Assembly (NCBI GenBank): GCA_022616595.1
Contig: JAKEEL010000154.1
Location: 1-26,376 of the forward strand
Reading direction: 5' to 3'
Origin: Methylococcaceae bacterium
GTDB taxonomy: Bacteria > Pseudomonadota > Gammaproteobacteria > Methylococcales > UBA1147
Length of the DNA stretch: 26,376 bases
The notes under the pieces were generated by a model. That model was not told where the DNA came from. It saw only the letters and a list, made by a program, of their open reading frames with translations, and made no database searches. How positions within the stretch are numbered: position 1 is the first letter of the stretch; the number at the start of each line of letters is the position of its first letter. Shown here one piece after another: positions 14,831 through 22,209 of this stretch. A program made the position numbers and the translations under genes.

Positions 14831-16345
14831 TCAGGGTTGATTGCCGACTTTCACGCCGAGCACATCGAGCGTTCGAAGCGTAATGCCCCCTGTTTCGAGG
14901 TTGTTTTTCTTCTGGAATTCGCGCAGTGCGGACTGGGTCTGACGGCCCATGGATCCGTTTACCGGTCCCGTGTAAAACCCGGCTTTCTGCAGAGCCGTCT
15001 GGATATTGGCGAGCAAATCCTTGGTGGTGTTGGTTTCGCAAAGCACCGAGCGCCAGGCCAATTTTTCATCGGAAACCTTCACGCGTTTCGAAAGGCTTTG
15101 ATATTCGGCCGGAATTTCGACTTTGGTTTCCTTGGCCGGGCTCACCAGTTTGTTAATCTTGATTTCCGCAATTTTTTCCGGTACCGGAACCTTTTTCGTG
15201 GTTGCCGGTTTTTCGATCACTTCTTTGGCAATGGTGTGATATTTTGCCGCAATTTCCAGGAGGCAGATTTTCTTTCCGGTCGGTGAGCCGTCCTCGACCG
15301 TGTTTTCCGGTCGCCAGGCTACGATTTCAGGGCTTTTGAGGATGGATTTCCTGACCGTCTGGTAGGTTTCCGGAATCTCGATCACTTTTTGTTGGGCCGG
15401 TGACACCAATCTGCGGATCTTGATGGTTTTGAATTCCGCTGGAATCGCGACTTTCTTGGTCGTCGCGGGCGTCTTCAGGACTTTTTTCTGAACCGTTTTA
15501 TATTCCGCGGGAACTTCGACGAGACACATGATTTCGCCGGTGGAATGGTCGATCCGTTCGATCGGACCGCGTCCCCGTTTCCAGGTGGTGAAGGCAGCTC
15601 TTTCGAGGACCTTCTCTTCCTTGGTTTCGTATTCAGGAGGAACGTCGATTATTTTTTCCGACGCATCTTTGACCATGATCTTTTTTTCGACCCATTCATA
15701 TTGTGCCGGAATGATCTCAATCCGGGTGCCGGCCTGCTTTCTGGTCAATTTTTCCTCGATTGTTTCGATTTTTGCGGGGATCTGGAACTCCTCGTAACAA
15801 CTGTTGACCGGCGCATCCTTGGGCACACCGTTTGCCAGCGCGGCTGCGACCAAGTCCGCGGGAGCCGGCTTGGCCTTTTCGCCAAGCCCTGTGCGCCAGA
15901 CCTTGCGTGCGGCATCAATCAGTACGTTTTCCTTGACTGTCTTATAGACCGCCGGGATTTCTACGATTTCTTCACTGGCTTCCTCTACCGTGATTTTCTC
16001 GACTACGGATTCATACACGGGAGGTGTTATTTTGATTTCATGAGCCGCTTCGCGCACGACGACTTTTTCGCTGCGGTCTTCATAAACGGCCGGAACCAAT
16101 ACCTTGGAGAAACACTGACCCGCCTTTGCCGAGGGTAATGCATCCTCCAGTTCAGAAAACGCAGTGTCTTGATTCCCCTTCAGTTTGGCGTTTTCCAGTT
16201 CCAGCTGTTGCACGCGTTCCATCAACGCTTTTTCGCGCTCTTCCGGTGTTTCGGCACGGATTGTCGAACCGGTGAGCCCGCTGATCGCAAATGTAATGGC
16301 CGCGACTGTACCGGTGATCAGGGGCCTTTTCAAATTAATCAGCAT
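14831..16345 (-). CDS. Secreted repeat protein with C-terminal peptidoglycan-binding domain
   Basis: This 504-residue protein has a signal peptide (cleavage likely after STIRA, residue 31), a short coiled coil (about 33-60) and four tandem super-repeats at about 78-151, 183-256, 274-345 and 361-432. Each begins with Cys (78, 183, 274, 361), ends in Trp-Arg or Trp-Lys (Trp150, 255, 344, 431) and contains three sub-repeats of the form (I/V)PAxYxTVxxKVL, for example VEVPAEYKTVQKKVLKTPA and VIEIPETYQTVRKSILKSPE. One more Cys is at 436. Residues 441-497 form a PG_binding_1 domain (IQTALQKAGFYTGPVNGSMG, QTQSALREFQKKNNL). It probably sits in the periplasm or on the cell surface bound to the wall; its actual role is unknown. 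The start is supported by GAGGAG seven bases upstream. Confidence 0.85.
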   Translation of the reverse strand: MLINLKRPLITGTVAAITFAISGLTGSTIRAETPEEREKALMERVQQLELENAKLKGNQDTAFSELEDALPSAKAGQCFSKVLVPAVYEDRSEKVVVREAAHEIKITPPVYESVVEKITVEEASEEIVEIPAVYKTVKENVLIDAARKVWRTGLGEKAKPAPADLVAAALANGVPKDAPVNSCYEEFQIPAKIETIEEKLTRKQAGTRIEIIPAQYEWVEKKIMVKDASEKIIDVPPEYETKEEKVLERAAFTTWKRGRGPIERIDHSTGEIMCLVEVPAEYKTVQKKVLKTPATTKKVAIPAEFKTIKIRRLVSPAQQKVIEIPETYQTVRKSILKSPEIVAWRPENTVEDGSPTGKKICLLEIAAKYHTIAKEVIEKPATTKKVPVPEKIAEIKINKLVSPAKETKVEIPAEYQSLSKRVKVSDEKLAWRSVLCETNTTKDLLANIQTALQKAGFYTGPVNGSMGRQTQSALREFQKKNNLETGGITLRTLDVLGVKVGNQP

Positions 16346-16665
16346 TTTGTTCTCCTCGAGGAATAAAAGGGTTTGAGTCGGTCGATTAGTCGTGATGGAT
16401 TATCGCGTGTCCGTACTGTTTTACATCGGCGATTGTTCGATTGTCGACACCCGTCAGCGTCCTGTCAATGGGTAATCGTTGAAACGTAACGCTTTGCCGC
16501 GAGATTCGAGCCGGTTTTCATAGCGCGGCATTGCGAGCCTCGTTTTCGACACCCGGCGCCGGAATATTGGCGCCTTAGGTTCGGAGAGGGATCGAGTGAT
16601 GGCGGAATCTCACCTGAGGGCAATGCATTGCACTCAAGATACTGAATTGTACAGTATTACTATAC
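16346..16665. other. Divergent intergenic region between the repeat protein and fliL
   Basis: No gene is seen. The stretch contains the leftward ribosome site of the repeat-protein gene (16350-16356), two GGCGCC palindromes eight bases apart (about 16554-16573), and a perfect 12-bp palindrome GCAATGCATTGC at 16620-16631, about 35 bases upstream of the sigma-54 element. Confidence 0.45.
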
Positions 16666-16681
16666 TGGCAGAGTATTTGCT
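16666..16681 (+). promoter_or_regulatory. Sigma-54 (RpoN) -24/-12 promoter of the fliL operon
   Basis: TGGCAGAGTATTTGCT matches the TGGCAC-N5-TTGCW consensus with exactly ten bases between the GG and GC pairs. Transcription would start near 16692, about 22 bases before the fliL ATG. In Pseudomonas and Vibrio the equivalent operon is RpoN-dependent and driven by FleQ/FlrA or FlrC-type activators, so this promoter is expected here. Confidence 0.75.
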
Positions 16682-16713
16682 AAGAACCTCGCATTGAATA
16701 TGGAGACTCCACG

Positions 16714-17217
16714 ATGGGCGACGACGATCTCGATCTCGGTCAAAAAAAATCTTCCAAAATGTATTGGATCATTGCGAGTAGCGTGTTGACGTTGTTTCTG
16801 CTGGTGATCGGAACACTCTACGCGATGGGGAGGATCCAGGTGCCGGAATTCATGACCGCGGAGCGCGATATCGCCGACCCTGCCGAGTCCGTCAAGGCTG
16901 GTGAATCGATTTATTACCCCTTGGCACCCTTTACCGTGAACTTCCGACAGGGTGAGGGCACGCGATTCCTGCAAGTCACCATGACCGCCTTGGTTGAATC
17001 GCAGGATGCGATCGGCGCGATGCAGAAACATGAACCGGTGATCCGGAATAATTTGCTTTTGTTGCTGGGCGGGCAGGATCCGGCCGGATTGCGGACTCGC
17101 GAGGGCAAGGAAGCACTGCGCGAGCGGGTGCACAAGGAATTGCAGACGATCTTGGAACAGCGGACCGGCGGCAAAGGGATCGAAGAGATATTTTTTACCG
17201 GCTTCATCATGCAATAG
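16714..17217 (+). CDS. fliL: Flagellar basal-body-associated protein FliL
   Basis: FliL is a single-pass inner-membrane protein that surrounds and supports the MotAB-type stator at the motor. The 167-residue protein has a short charged cytoplasmic N-terminus (MGDDDLDLGQKK), one membrane helix at about 17-38 (MYWIIASSVLTLFLLVIGTL) and a periplasmic domain with YYPLAPFTVNFRQGEGTRFL, VTMTALVESQDAI and HEPVIRNNLLLLLGGQDPAG, ending EEIFFTGFIMQ. The ATG at 16714 has GGAG nine bases upstream. It is the first gene of the operon, behind a sigma-54-type promoter; fliM starts two bases after its stop. Confidence 0.95.
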   Translation: MGDDDLDLGQKKSSKMYWIIASSVLTLFLLVIGTLYAMGRIQVPEFMTAERDIADPAESVKAGESIYYPLAPFTVNFRQGEGTRFLQVTMTALVESQDAIGAMQKHEPVIRNNLLLLLGGQDPAGLRTREGKEALRERVHKELQTILEQRTGGKGIEEIFFTGFIMQ

Positions 17218-17219
17218 CC

Positions 17220-18227
17220 ATGGCGGGAAACGATCTACTCTCGCAGGACGAAATCGATGCGCTGTTGCACGGGGTCGACGATGGAACGATTGAAACCGGC
17301 TTGGGCGAAGTCCCCAAGGGGCAGCCGGTTTCTTACGATTTCGCGAATCAGGACCGTATCGTCCGGGGGCGGATGCCGACCCTGGAAATGATCAATGAAC
17401 GCTTTGTCCGCTATTTTCGAATCAGTCTGTTCAATTTTCTGCGCCGTTCGGCGGAGATCGCGATATCGGGCATCCAGGTGCTCAAGTTCTCGGATTATGT
17501 CCGCGGCCTCTTCGTTCCGACCAATCTGAACCTGATCCGTTTCAACCCATTGCGCGGCAGGGCTCTGATTGTTTTCGAGCCGAATCTGGTGTTTACCACG
17601 GTGGACAATTTTTTCGGAGGCAGCGGAAGATTTCATAATAAGATCGAGGGCCGGGAGTTTACACCGACCGAAATGCGGGTGATCCACCTGTTGATCGATC
17701 TGGTGTTCAAGGATTTCCAGGAAGCCTGGAAGCCGGTCATGAAGGTCGATTTCGAATACCTGAATTCGGAGGTCAACCCGCAGTTTGCGAATATCGTGAG
17801 CCCGAGTGAAATCGTCGTCGTATCGACCATTCATGTCGAGTTGGACGGCGGCGGCGGAGACATCCATATCACGCTGCCTTATTCGATGATCGAACCGATC
17901 CGGGAACTGCTCGATGCGGGTATTCAGAGCGACCGCGGAGAAGTCGACACGCGTTGGGAATTGGCGCTGCGCACCGATCTGCTGTCGGCCGAAATCGAAT
18001 TACAGAGCACCCTGGTCGAAAAAACGATCGCGGTTCGGGATGTATTGAATATGAAAGCGGGCGATGTGATTCCGATCGAAGTGCCTGAATTGGTACGGCT
18101 GACGGCCGAGGGAATCCCCGTTTTCAAGGGGCGTGTCGGGGTATCGGATGCGAGCTACGCGATACAGATCACCCAAAAGTTACTGGCCGATCGCCACGAG
18201 CGCGGGTCCACGGCGCCGCTCCGTTAA
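17220..18227 (+). CDS. fliM: Flagellar motor switch protein FliM
   Basis: FliM forms the middle of the cytoplasmic C-ring and switches rotation on binding phospho-CheY. The 335-residue protein begins with the CheY-binding peptide (LLSQDEIDALLHGVDDG). The CheC-like middle domain contains NPLRGRALIVFEPNLVFTTV and the FFGGSGR motif that contacts FliG. The C-terminal SpoA domain includes VLNMKAGDVIPIEVPELVRL and ends QKLLADRHERG. It starts two bases after the fliL stop, which suggests translational coupling. Confidence 0.97.
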   Translation: MAGNDLLSQDEIDALLHGVDDGTIETGLGEVPKGQPVSYDFANQDRIVRGRMPTLEMINERFVRYFRISLFNFLRRSAEIAISGIQVLKFSDYVRGLFVPTNLNLIRFNPLRGRALIVFEPNLVFTTVDNFFGGSGRFHNKIEGREFTPTEMRVIHLLIDLVFKDFQEAWKPVMKVDFEYLNSEVNPQFANIVSPSEIVVVSTIHVELDGGGGDIHITLPYSMIEPIRELLDAGIQSDRGEVDTRWELALRTDLLSAEIELQSTLVEKTIAVRDVLNMKAGDVIPIEVPELVRLTAEGIPVFKGRVGVSDASYAIQITQKLLADRHERGSTAPLR

Positions 18228-18249
18228 TTTGGCTATTGGAGGACGAGAG

Positions 18250-18711
18250 ATGAACGAGCGAGCGGAAGAATGGGATTCAACGGACCAGGCCGTTGATCAC
18301 AGATCAGGAAGCGGCACCGGAAACCCGGAACCCGCAAAGCCGAACGCGCACAACCGTGACGGCAAAGGCTTTGAACCCGATGAAATGTCCAGGGCCGAAT
18401 TTCAGAACCTGACCGGCGTTCCGCAGGAACAGTCCGGATCGACAGCCGATGATCTGAATCTGGACATGATTCTGGATGTGCCGGTGACGATATCGATGGA
18501 GATCGGCCGTACCCGGATCAATATTCGAAATCTGCTTCAGCTGAATCAGGGTTCGGTGGTCGAACTGGACCGGCTCGCCGGAGAACCCATGGACGTTCTG
18601 GTCAACGGGACGTTGATCGCGCACGGCGAGGTTGTGGTCGTGAATGACAAATTCGGCATCCGCCTGACCGACGTGATCAGCGCGGCCGAACGCGTGAAAA
18701 AGCTGCAATGA
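18250..18711 (+). CDS. fliN: Flagellar motor switch protein FliN
   Basis: FliN forms the base of the C-ring and docks the export ATPase complex. The 153-residue protein has a variable, acidic N-terminal half and a C-terminal SpoA domain: LDMILDVPVTISMEIGRTRI, then LLQLNQGSVVELDRLAGEPM and GEVVVVNDKFGIRLTDVIS. I chose the ATG at 18250 because GGAGG sits seven bases upstream; the frame is open further 5', but only across the end of fliM. Its stop overlaps the fliO start as ATGA. Confidence 0.95.
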   Translation: MNERAEEWDSTDQAVDHRSGSGTGNPEPAKPNAHNRDGKGFEPDEMSRAEFQNLTGVPQEQSGSTADDLNLDMILDVPVTISMEIGRTRINIRNLLQLNQGSVVELDRLAGEPMDVLVNGTLIAHGEVVVVNDKFGIRLTDVISAAERVKKLQ

Positions 18712-19142
18712 GACGACGAACCCCTGCAATCGCGATTTTGCTGGCCGCGGCCAGTCTCGAAGCGCAGGCTGCCTTGACCGCCGATCCGCAGGCTGCTCAC
18801 GCTTTGTCGCGGTCCGATCTGATGGAGTGGACAATGGCTTTGGGACTCGTGATCTTTTTGATACTGGTTTCGGCCTGGCTGCTGCGGCGCTTCAATCGGC
18901 TTTCAATTTCGCACGGCAACCGGCTCAGGATACTCGGCGGCATTCCGGTCGGAACCCGAGAACGGGTCGTGCTGCTGCAGGTCGGGGAAAGGCAGTTGCT
19001 GCTCGGGGTCGCGCCCGGACGGGTCGAAACCCTGCATGTGCTCGAACCCGGCGAACTCGCGCGCGCGGAGTGCGGCAATTCGGCCGATCCGGCGCCGGTG
19101 ACATTCGCCGGCAGGCTCACACAGGCGATGCGGGGGGTCTGA
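18708..19142 (+). CDS. fliO: Flagellar export chaperone-like membrane protein FliO
   Basis: FliO helps assemble the FliP ring of the flagellar type III export gate. The 144-residue protein has an N-terminal hydrophobic segment resembling a signal peptide, a membrane helix at about 41-62 (WTMALGLVIFLILVSAWLLR) and a small cytoplasmic domain with LRILGGIPVGTRERVVLLQV and RQLLLGVAPGRVETLHVL, typical of the family. It overlaps fliN by four bases and is followed by fliP after one base. Confidence 0.93.
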   Translation: MRRRTPAIAILLAAASLEAQAALTADPQAAHALSRSDLMEWTMALGLVIFLILVSAWLLRRFNRLSISHGNRLRILGGIPVGTRERVVLLQVGERQLLLGVAPGRVETLHVLEPGELARAECGNSADPAPVTFAGRLTQAMRGV

Positions 19143-19143
19143 G

Positions 19144-19902
19144 TTGGACAAATACCGTCATTCGATCCGAATCCTCGCGCCGGTGCTGTTCTCCTGGCTA
19201 ATATCGCCCGAGAGTGCCGCGGCGCCAGGGATCGACGCGTTGACGGTGACCGGCAATCAATCCGGCGGGCAGACCTACACGGTCACGATCCAGATTCTGG
19301 CTCTGATGACCCTGCTGACGATCCTCCCGGCCATGCTGTTCACCATGACCGCTTTCACGCGGGTCATGATCGTGCTGGCACTGCTGCGCCAGGCGCTCGG
19401 TACGGCGCAAACCCCGAGCAACCAGATTTTACTCGGACTTTCCCTGTTCCTCACGATTTTCATCATGCTGCCGGTCTTCGACCGGGTCAATGAAGAAGCG
19501 GTCCAACCCTATCTGAATGAACAAATCGATGCGAAAGCCGCGCTCGAAAAAGCCTCCGTCCCGTTTCGATCGTTCATGTTGAGACAGACCCGCGAGACCG
19601 ATCTCGAACTTTTCTTGCGGATTTCGGGAAAAGAAGAAATCGATGCGCCCGAGGCGGTTCCATTTTCCGTGTTGCTTCCGGCCTTCGTGACCAGCGAGTT
19701 GAAAACCGCGTTTCAGATCGGTTTTCTGATTTTTCTGCCCTTCCTGGTGATCGACCTGGTGGTGGCCAGCGTCCTGATGTCGATGGGCATGATGATGTTG
19801 TCGCCCTTGATCATTTCGCTGCCCTTCAAGTTGATGTTGTTCGTTCTGGCCGATGGCTGGACCTTGATCATCGAAATGCTTGCCGCGAGCTTTTTTATAT
19901 GA
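19144..19902 (+). CDS. fliP: Flagellar type III export gate protein FliP
   Basis: FliP forms the pentameric core of the export gate with FliQ and FliR. The 252-residue protein has a cleavable signal peptide (end near SPESAAA), then family motifs TAFTRVMIVLALLRQALGTA and TPSNQILLGLSLFLTIFIML. The C-terminal part has VLLPAFVTSELKTAFQIGFL, the LVIDLVVASVLMSMGMMMLS helix and LPFKLMLFVLADGWTLI. The start is a TTG at 19144, one base after the fliO stop. Length and motifs are normal. Confidence 0.97.
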   Translation: MDKYRHSIRILAPVLFSWLISPESAAAPGIDALTVTGNQSGGQTYTVTIQILALMTLLTILPAMLFTMTAFTRVMIVLALLRQALGTAQTPSNQILLGLSLFLTIFIMLPVFDRVNEEAVQPYLNEQIDAKAALEKASVPFRSFMLRQTRETDLELFLRISGKEEIDAPEAVPFSVLLPAFVTSELKTAFQIGFLIFLPFLVIDLVVASVLMSMGMMMLSPLIISLPFKLMLFVLADGWTLIIEMLAASFFI

Positions 19903-19927
19903 GTGGAAGAAACGAAAGGGGGGGTCC

Positions 19928-20197
19928 ATGACTCCGGGAAGCGTTATGACCGTGGGTCAGGAGACCATGCTGGTCGCGGTCAAATTGACCGCGCCGATCT
20001 TGCTGACATCGCTCGTTGTCGGGTTGCTGATCGCGATGTTTCAGGCGGCGACCCAGATCAATGAAATGACCCTGACTTTCGTGCCGAAGCTGATCACGCT
20101 CGGGGTGGTGTTGATGTTCGCGGGTCCCTGGATGATCCATGTGATGGTGGAATACATGCAGGAACTGGTTCGCAGCATTCCGCTTTTGATCGGTTGA
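19928..20197 (+). CDS. fliQ: Flagellar type III export gate protein FliQ
   Basis: FliQ is a two-helix membrane protein (89 residues) on the outside of the FliPQR export-gate complex. It shows GQETMLVAVKLTAPILLTSL, VVGLLIAMFQAATQINEMTL and the closing FAGPWMIHVMVEYMQELVR. I chose the ATG at 19928, preceded by AAAGGGGGGG; the frame is open upstream into the end of fliP, which only reflects the overlap. fliR follows within 35 bases. Confidence 0.96.
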   Translation: MTPGSVMTVGQETMLVAVKLTAPILLTSLVVGLLIAMFQAATQINEMTLTFVPKLITLGVVLMFAGPWMIHVMVEYMQELVRSIPLLIG

Positions 20198-20231
20198 GCC
20201 GATTTTGCCGGCGCGCGGTCTCGTTCAACCC

Positions 20232-21008
20232 ATGCTGACTTTCAGCGAAGCAGAGATCCTGCACACGGTCGCATCGTTCGTCTGGCCGATGCTGCGCATC
20301 GGCTCGCTGTTTATTTCGATACCGGTGTTCAGCGGTCAGCCGGTTCCAGCGCGGATCCGTTTGATCCTGGCGCTCGCGATGACCTGGCTTGTGACGCCTC
20401 TATTGCCTGCGCCTCCGCCTTTCGAGCTGTTTACCTATCCGGGTCTGATGATCGCGATTCATCAAGTGTTCATCGGAATCCTGAGCGGCTTTTTCCTGCG
20501 CATGGTTTTTGCCGCGGTGGTTTTCGGCGGGCAGGCGATTGCCTACGGCATGGGTCTCGGCTTTGCGTCGATGGTGGATCCGCAGACCGGCGTTCAGGTG
20601 CCGGTCGTCGCGCAGTTTTATATGATGTTGACCACATTACTGTTTCTGGCCACGGATGGCCATTTGTTACTGATCGAAATTCTGGTCGACAGTTTCCGGA
20701 CCATTCCGGTATCGCTGAACGGAATTTCGCATGCGGGTATCTGGTCTCTGATGGCCTGGAGCAGTCGGATATTCGCCGGCGGTGTGTGGATGGCCTTGCC
20801 GGTGATGCTGGGCTTGTTGCTGGTCAATATAGGCTTCGGCGTAGCAACCCGTGCGGCACCCCAGCTGAATGTTTTCGCGGTGGGTTTCGTCGTGAGCATC
20901 CTGCTGGGTTTGTGGTTGATCTGGCTCACGCTGCCGGTCATGTCGAGCCAGTTTTCCGGACTGCTCGACGATAGCTATCGCGCCTTGAGTGGAACTCTCG
21001 GGATGTAG
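20232..21008 (+). CDS. fliR: Flagellar type III export gate protein FliR
   Basis: FliR completes the FliP5Q4R1 export gate. The multi-helix membrane protein has 258 residues from the ATG at 20232: MLTFSEAEILHTVASFVWPM, RIGSLFISIPVFSGQPVPAR, FGGQAIAYGMGLGFASMVDP and the late LLVNIGFGVATRAAPQLNVF. An in-frame TTG at 20205 would add nine residues; neither start has an obvious ribosome site, and I prefer the ATG because family members begin close to this point. flhB starts six bases after the stop. Confidence 0.95.
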   Translation: MLTFSEAEILHTVASFVWPMLRIGSLFISIPVFSGQPVPARIRLILALAMTWLVTPLLPAPPPFELFTYPGLMIAIHQVFIGILSGFFLRMVFAAVVFGGQAIAYGMGLGFASMVDPQTGVQVPVVAQFYMMLTTLLFLATDGHLLLIEILVDSFRTIPVSLNGISHAGIWSLMAWSSRIFAGGVWMALPVMLGLLLVNIGFGVATRAAPQLNVFAVGFVVSILLGLWLIWLTLPVMSSQFSGLLDDSYRALSGTLGM

Positions 21009-21014
21009 GCCGCC

Positions 21015-22148
21015 GTGGCGGAACACAGCGAACAGGAACGCAGCGAGGAACCCAGCGCCAAACGCCTGAGCGATGCCCGTGAAAAAGGGCAGATCGCGAG
21101 GTCGCGCGAACTGAATACCTTCGTGGTCCTGTTGCTTGGATCGGCTGTGCTGATGCTGTCGGGCGAGAGAGCCGCAGCCGGGTTGGCGGCGCTGATGCGG
21201 GCCGAATTCCAGATCTCCAGGGCCGACATTTTTGATGATCAGGCTTTGCTGATCCATTTCGGCAATGCCATGCAACAAGCCTTGACGCTGCTCGCGCCTT
21301 TTCTGTGCGTCCTGGTGATCGCGGCGCTTGCCGGTCCCCTGGGATTGGGCGGCTGGGTATTCAGCTTGGAGTCGATGCAGCCGAAATGGGAAAAGATCGA
21401 TCCCTGGAAAGGCTTGTCCCGGATTTTCGGGCTGCACGGTTTGATCGAGCTGGTCAAATCATTGATCAAGTTCTGTCTGATCGCTAGCGTGACCGTGGGT
21501 CTTTTCCTGTACTATCTCAACGACTTCGTCGGTCTCGCGAATGAATCGGTCGCCACCGCGATTCCGCACGGGATCTGGCTGATCGGATTTTCCTTTGTGA
21601 TCTTGAGTGCGGCGATTGGACTGATCGCATCGATCGACGTTCCGTTTCAACTTTGGGATCACAAGCGCAAGCTGAAGATGACGATGCAGGAAGTCAAGGA
21701 CGAAATGAAGGAGACCGACGGCCGCCCCGAAGTGAAGAGAAGGATCAGAAGCCTGCAGATGCAGATGGCGCAGGGCCGGATGATGCAGGAAGTCCCGAAG
21801 GCGGACGTGATCGTGACCAACCCGACTCATTTCGCGGTCGCATTGAAATACGAACAGCGGGGAACCGGTGCGCCGCGGGTGGTCGCTAAGGGCAGGGACC
21901 TGGTCGCGGCGCACATCCGCAATCTGGCATCGGGAGCCGGGGTTCCGATCGTTCGCGCACCGTCCCTGGCTCGCGCCTTGCACCGCTCGACCGATGTCGG
22001 TGATGAGATCCCGGAAGGCCTGTTTTTGGCCGTAGCGCAGATTCTGGCCTATGTCTACCAGCTCAAATCCGCTGACTCGCGAAATGGCAGGCCGCCTGTT
22101 TTACCCGCCGACTTTCCGATCCCGGAAGAGTACCGGGACCGCGCGTAA
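21015..22148 (+). CDS. flhB: Flagellar type III export switch protein FlhB
   Basis: FlhB regulates the change of export substrates from rod/hook to filament type. The 377-residue protein starts at a GTG and opens with the family motif QERSEEPSAKRLSDAREKGQ IARSREL. It has four membrane helices, an amphipathic linker (DHKRKLKMTMQEVKDEMKET) and the self-cleaving NPTH site at residues 269-272 within VIVTNPTHFAVALKYE. The C-terminal FlhB-CC part contains VPIVRAPSLARALHRSTDVG. It is in the same operon as fliR. Confidence 0.97.
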   Translation: MAEHSEQERSEEPSAKRLSDAREKGQIARSRELNTFVVLLLGSAVLMLSGERAAAGLAALMRAEFQISRADIFDDQALLIHFGNAMQQALTLLAPFLCVLVIAALAGPLGLGGWVFSLESMQPKWEKIDPWKGLSRIFGLHGLIELVKSLIKFCLIASVTVGLFLYYLNDFVGLANESVATAIPHGIWLIGFSFVILSAAIGLIASIDVPFQLWDHKRKLKMTMQEVKDEMKETDGRPEVKRRIRSLQMQMAQGRMMQEVPKADVIVTNPTHFAVALKYEQRGTGAPRVVAKGRDLVAAHIRNLASGAGVPIVRAPSLARALHRSTDVGDEIPEGLFLAVAQILAYVYQLKSADSRNGRPPVLPADFPIPEEYRDRA

Positions 22149-22209
22149 AGAACCGGCGCGGGCCGGCTTGTAGCTTTCAGTACCTCTGAAATCCATCCGG
22201 ATACTTTCC

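Noticed and set aside
22152..22175. GC-rich hairpin in the flhB-flhA gap as a terminator
   Set aside because: The stem (CCGGC/GCCGG) is short and without a T run. The genes on both sides belong to the same export apparatus, so readthrough is likelier.
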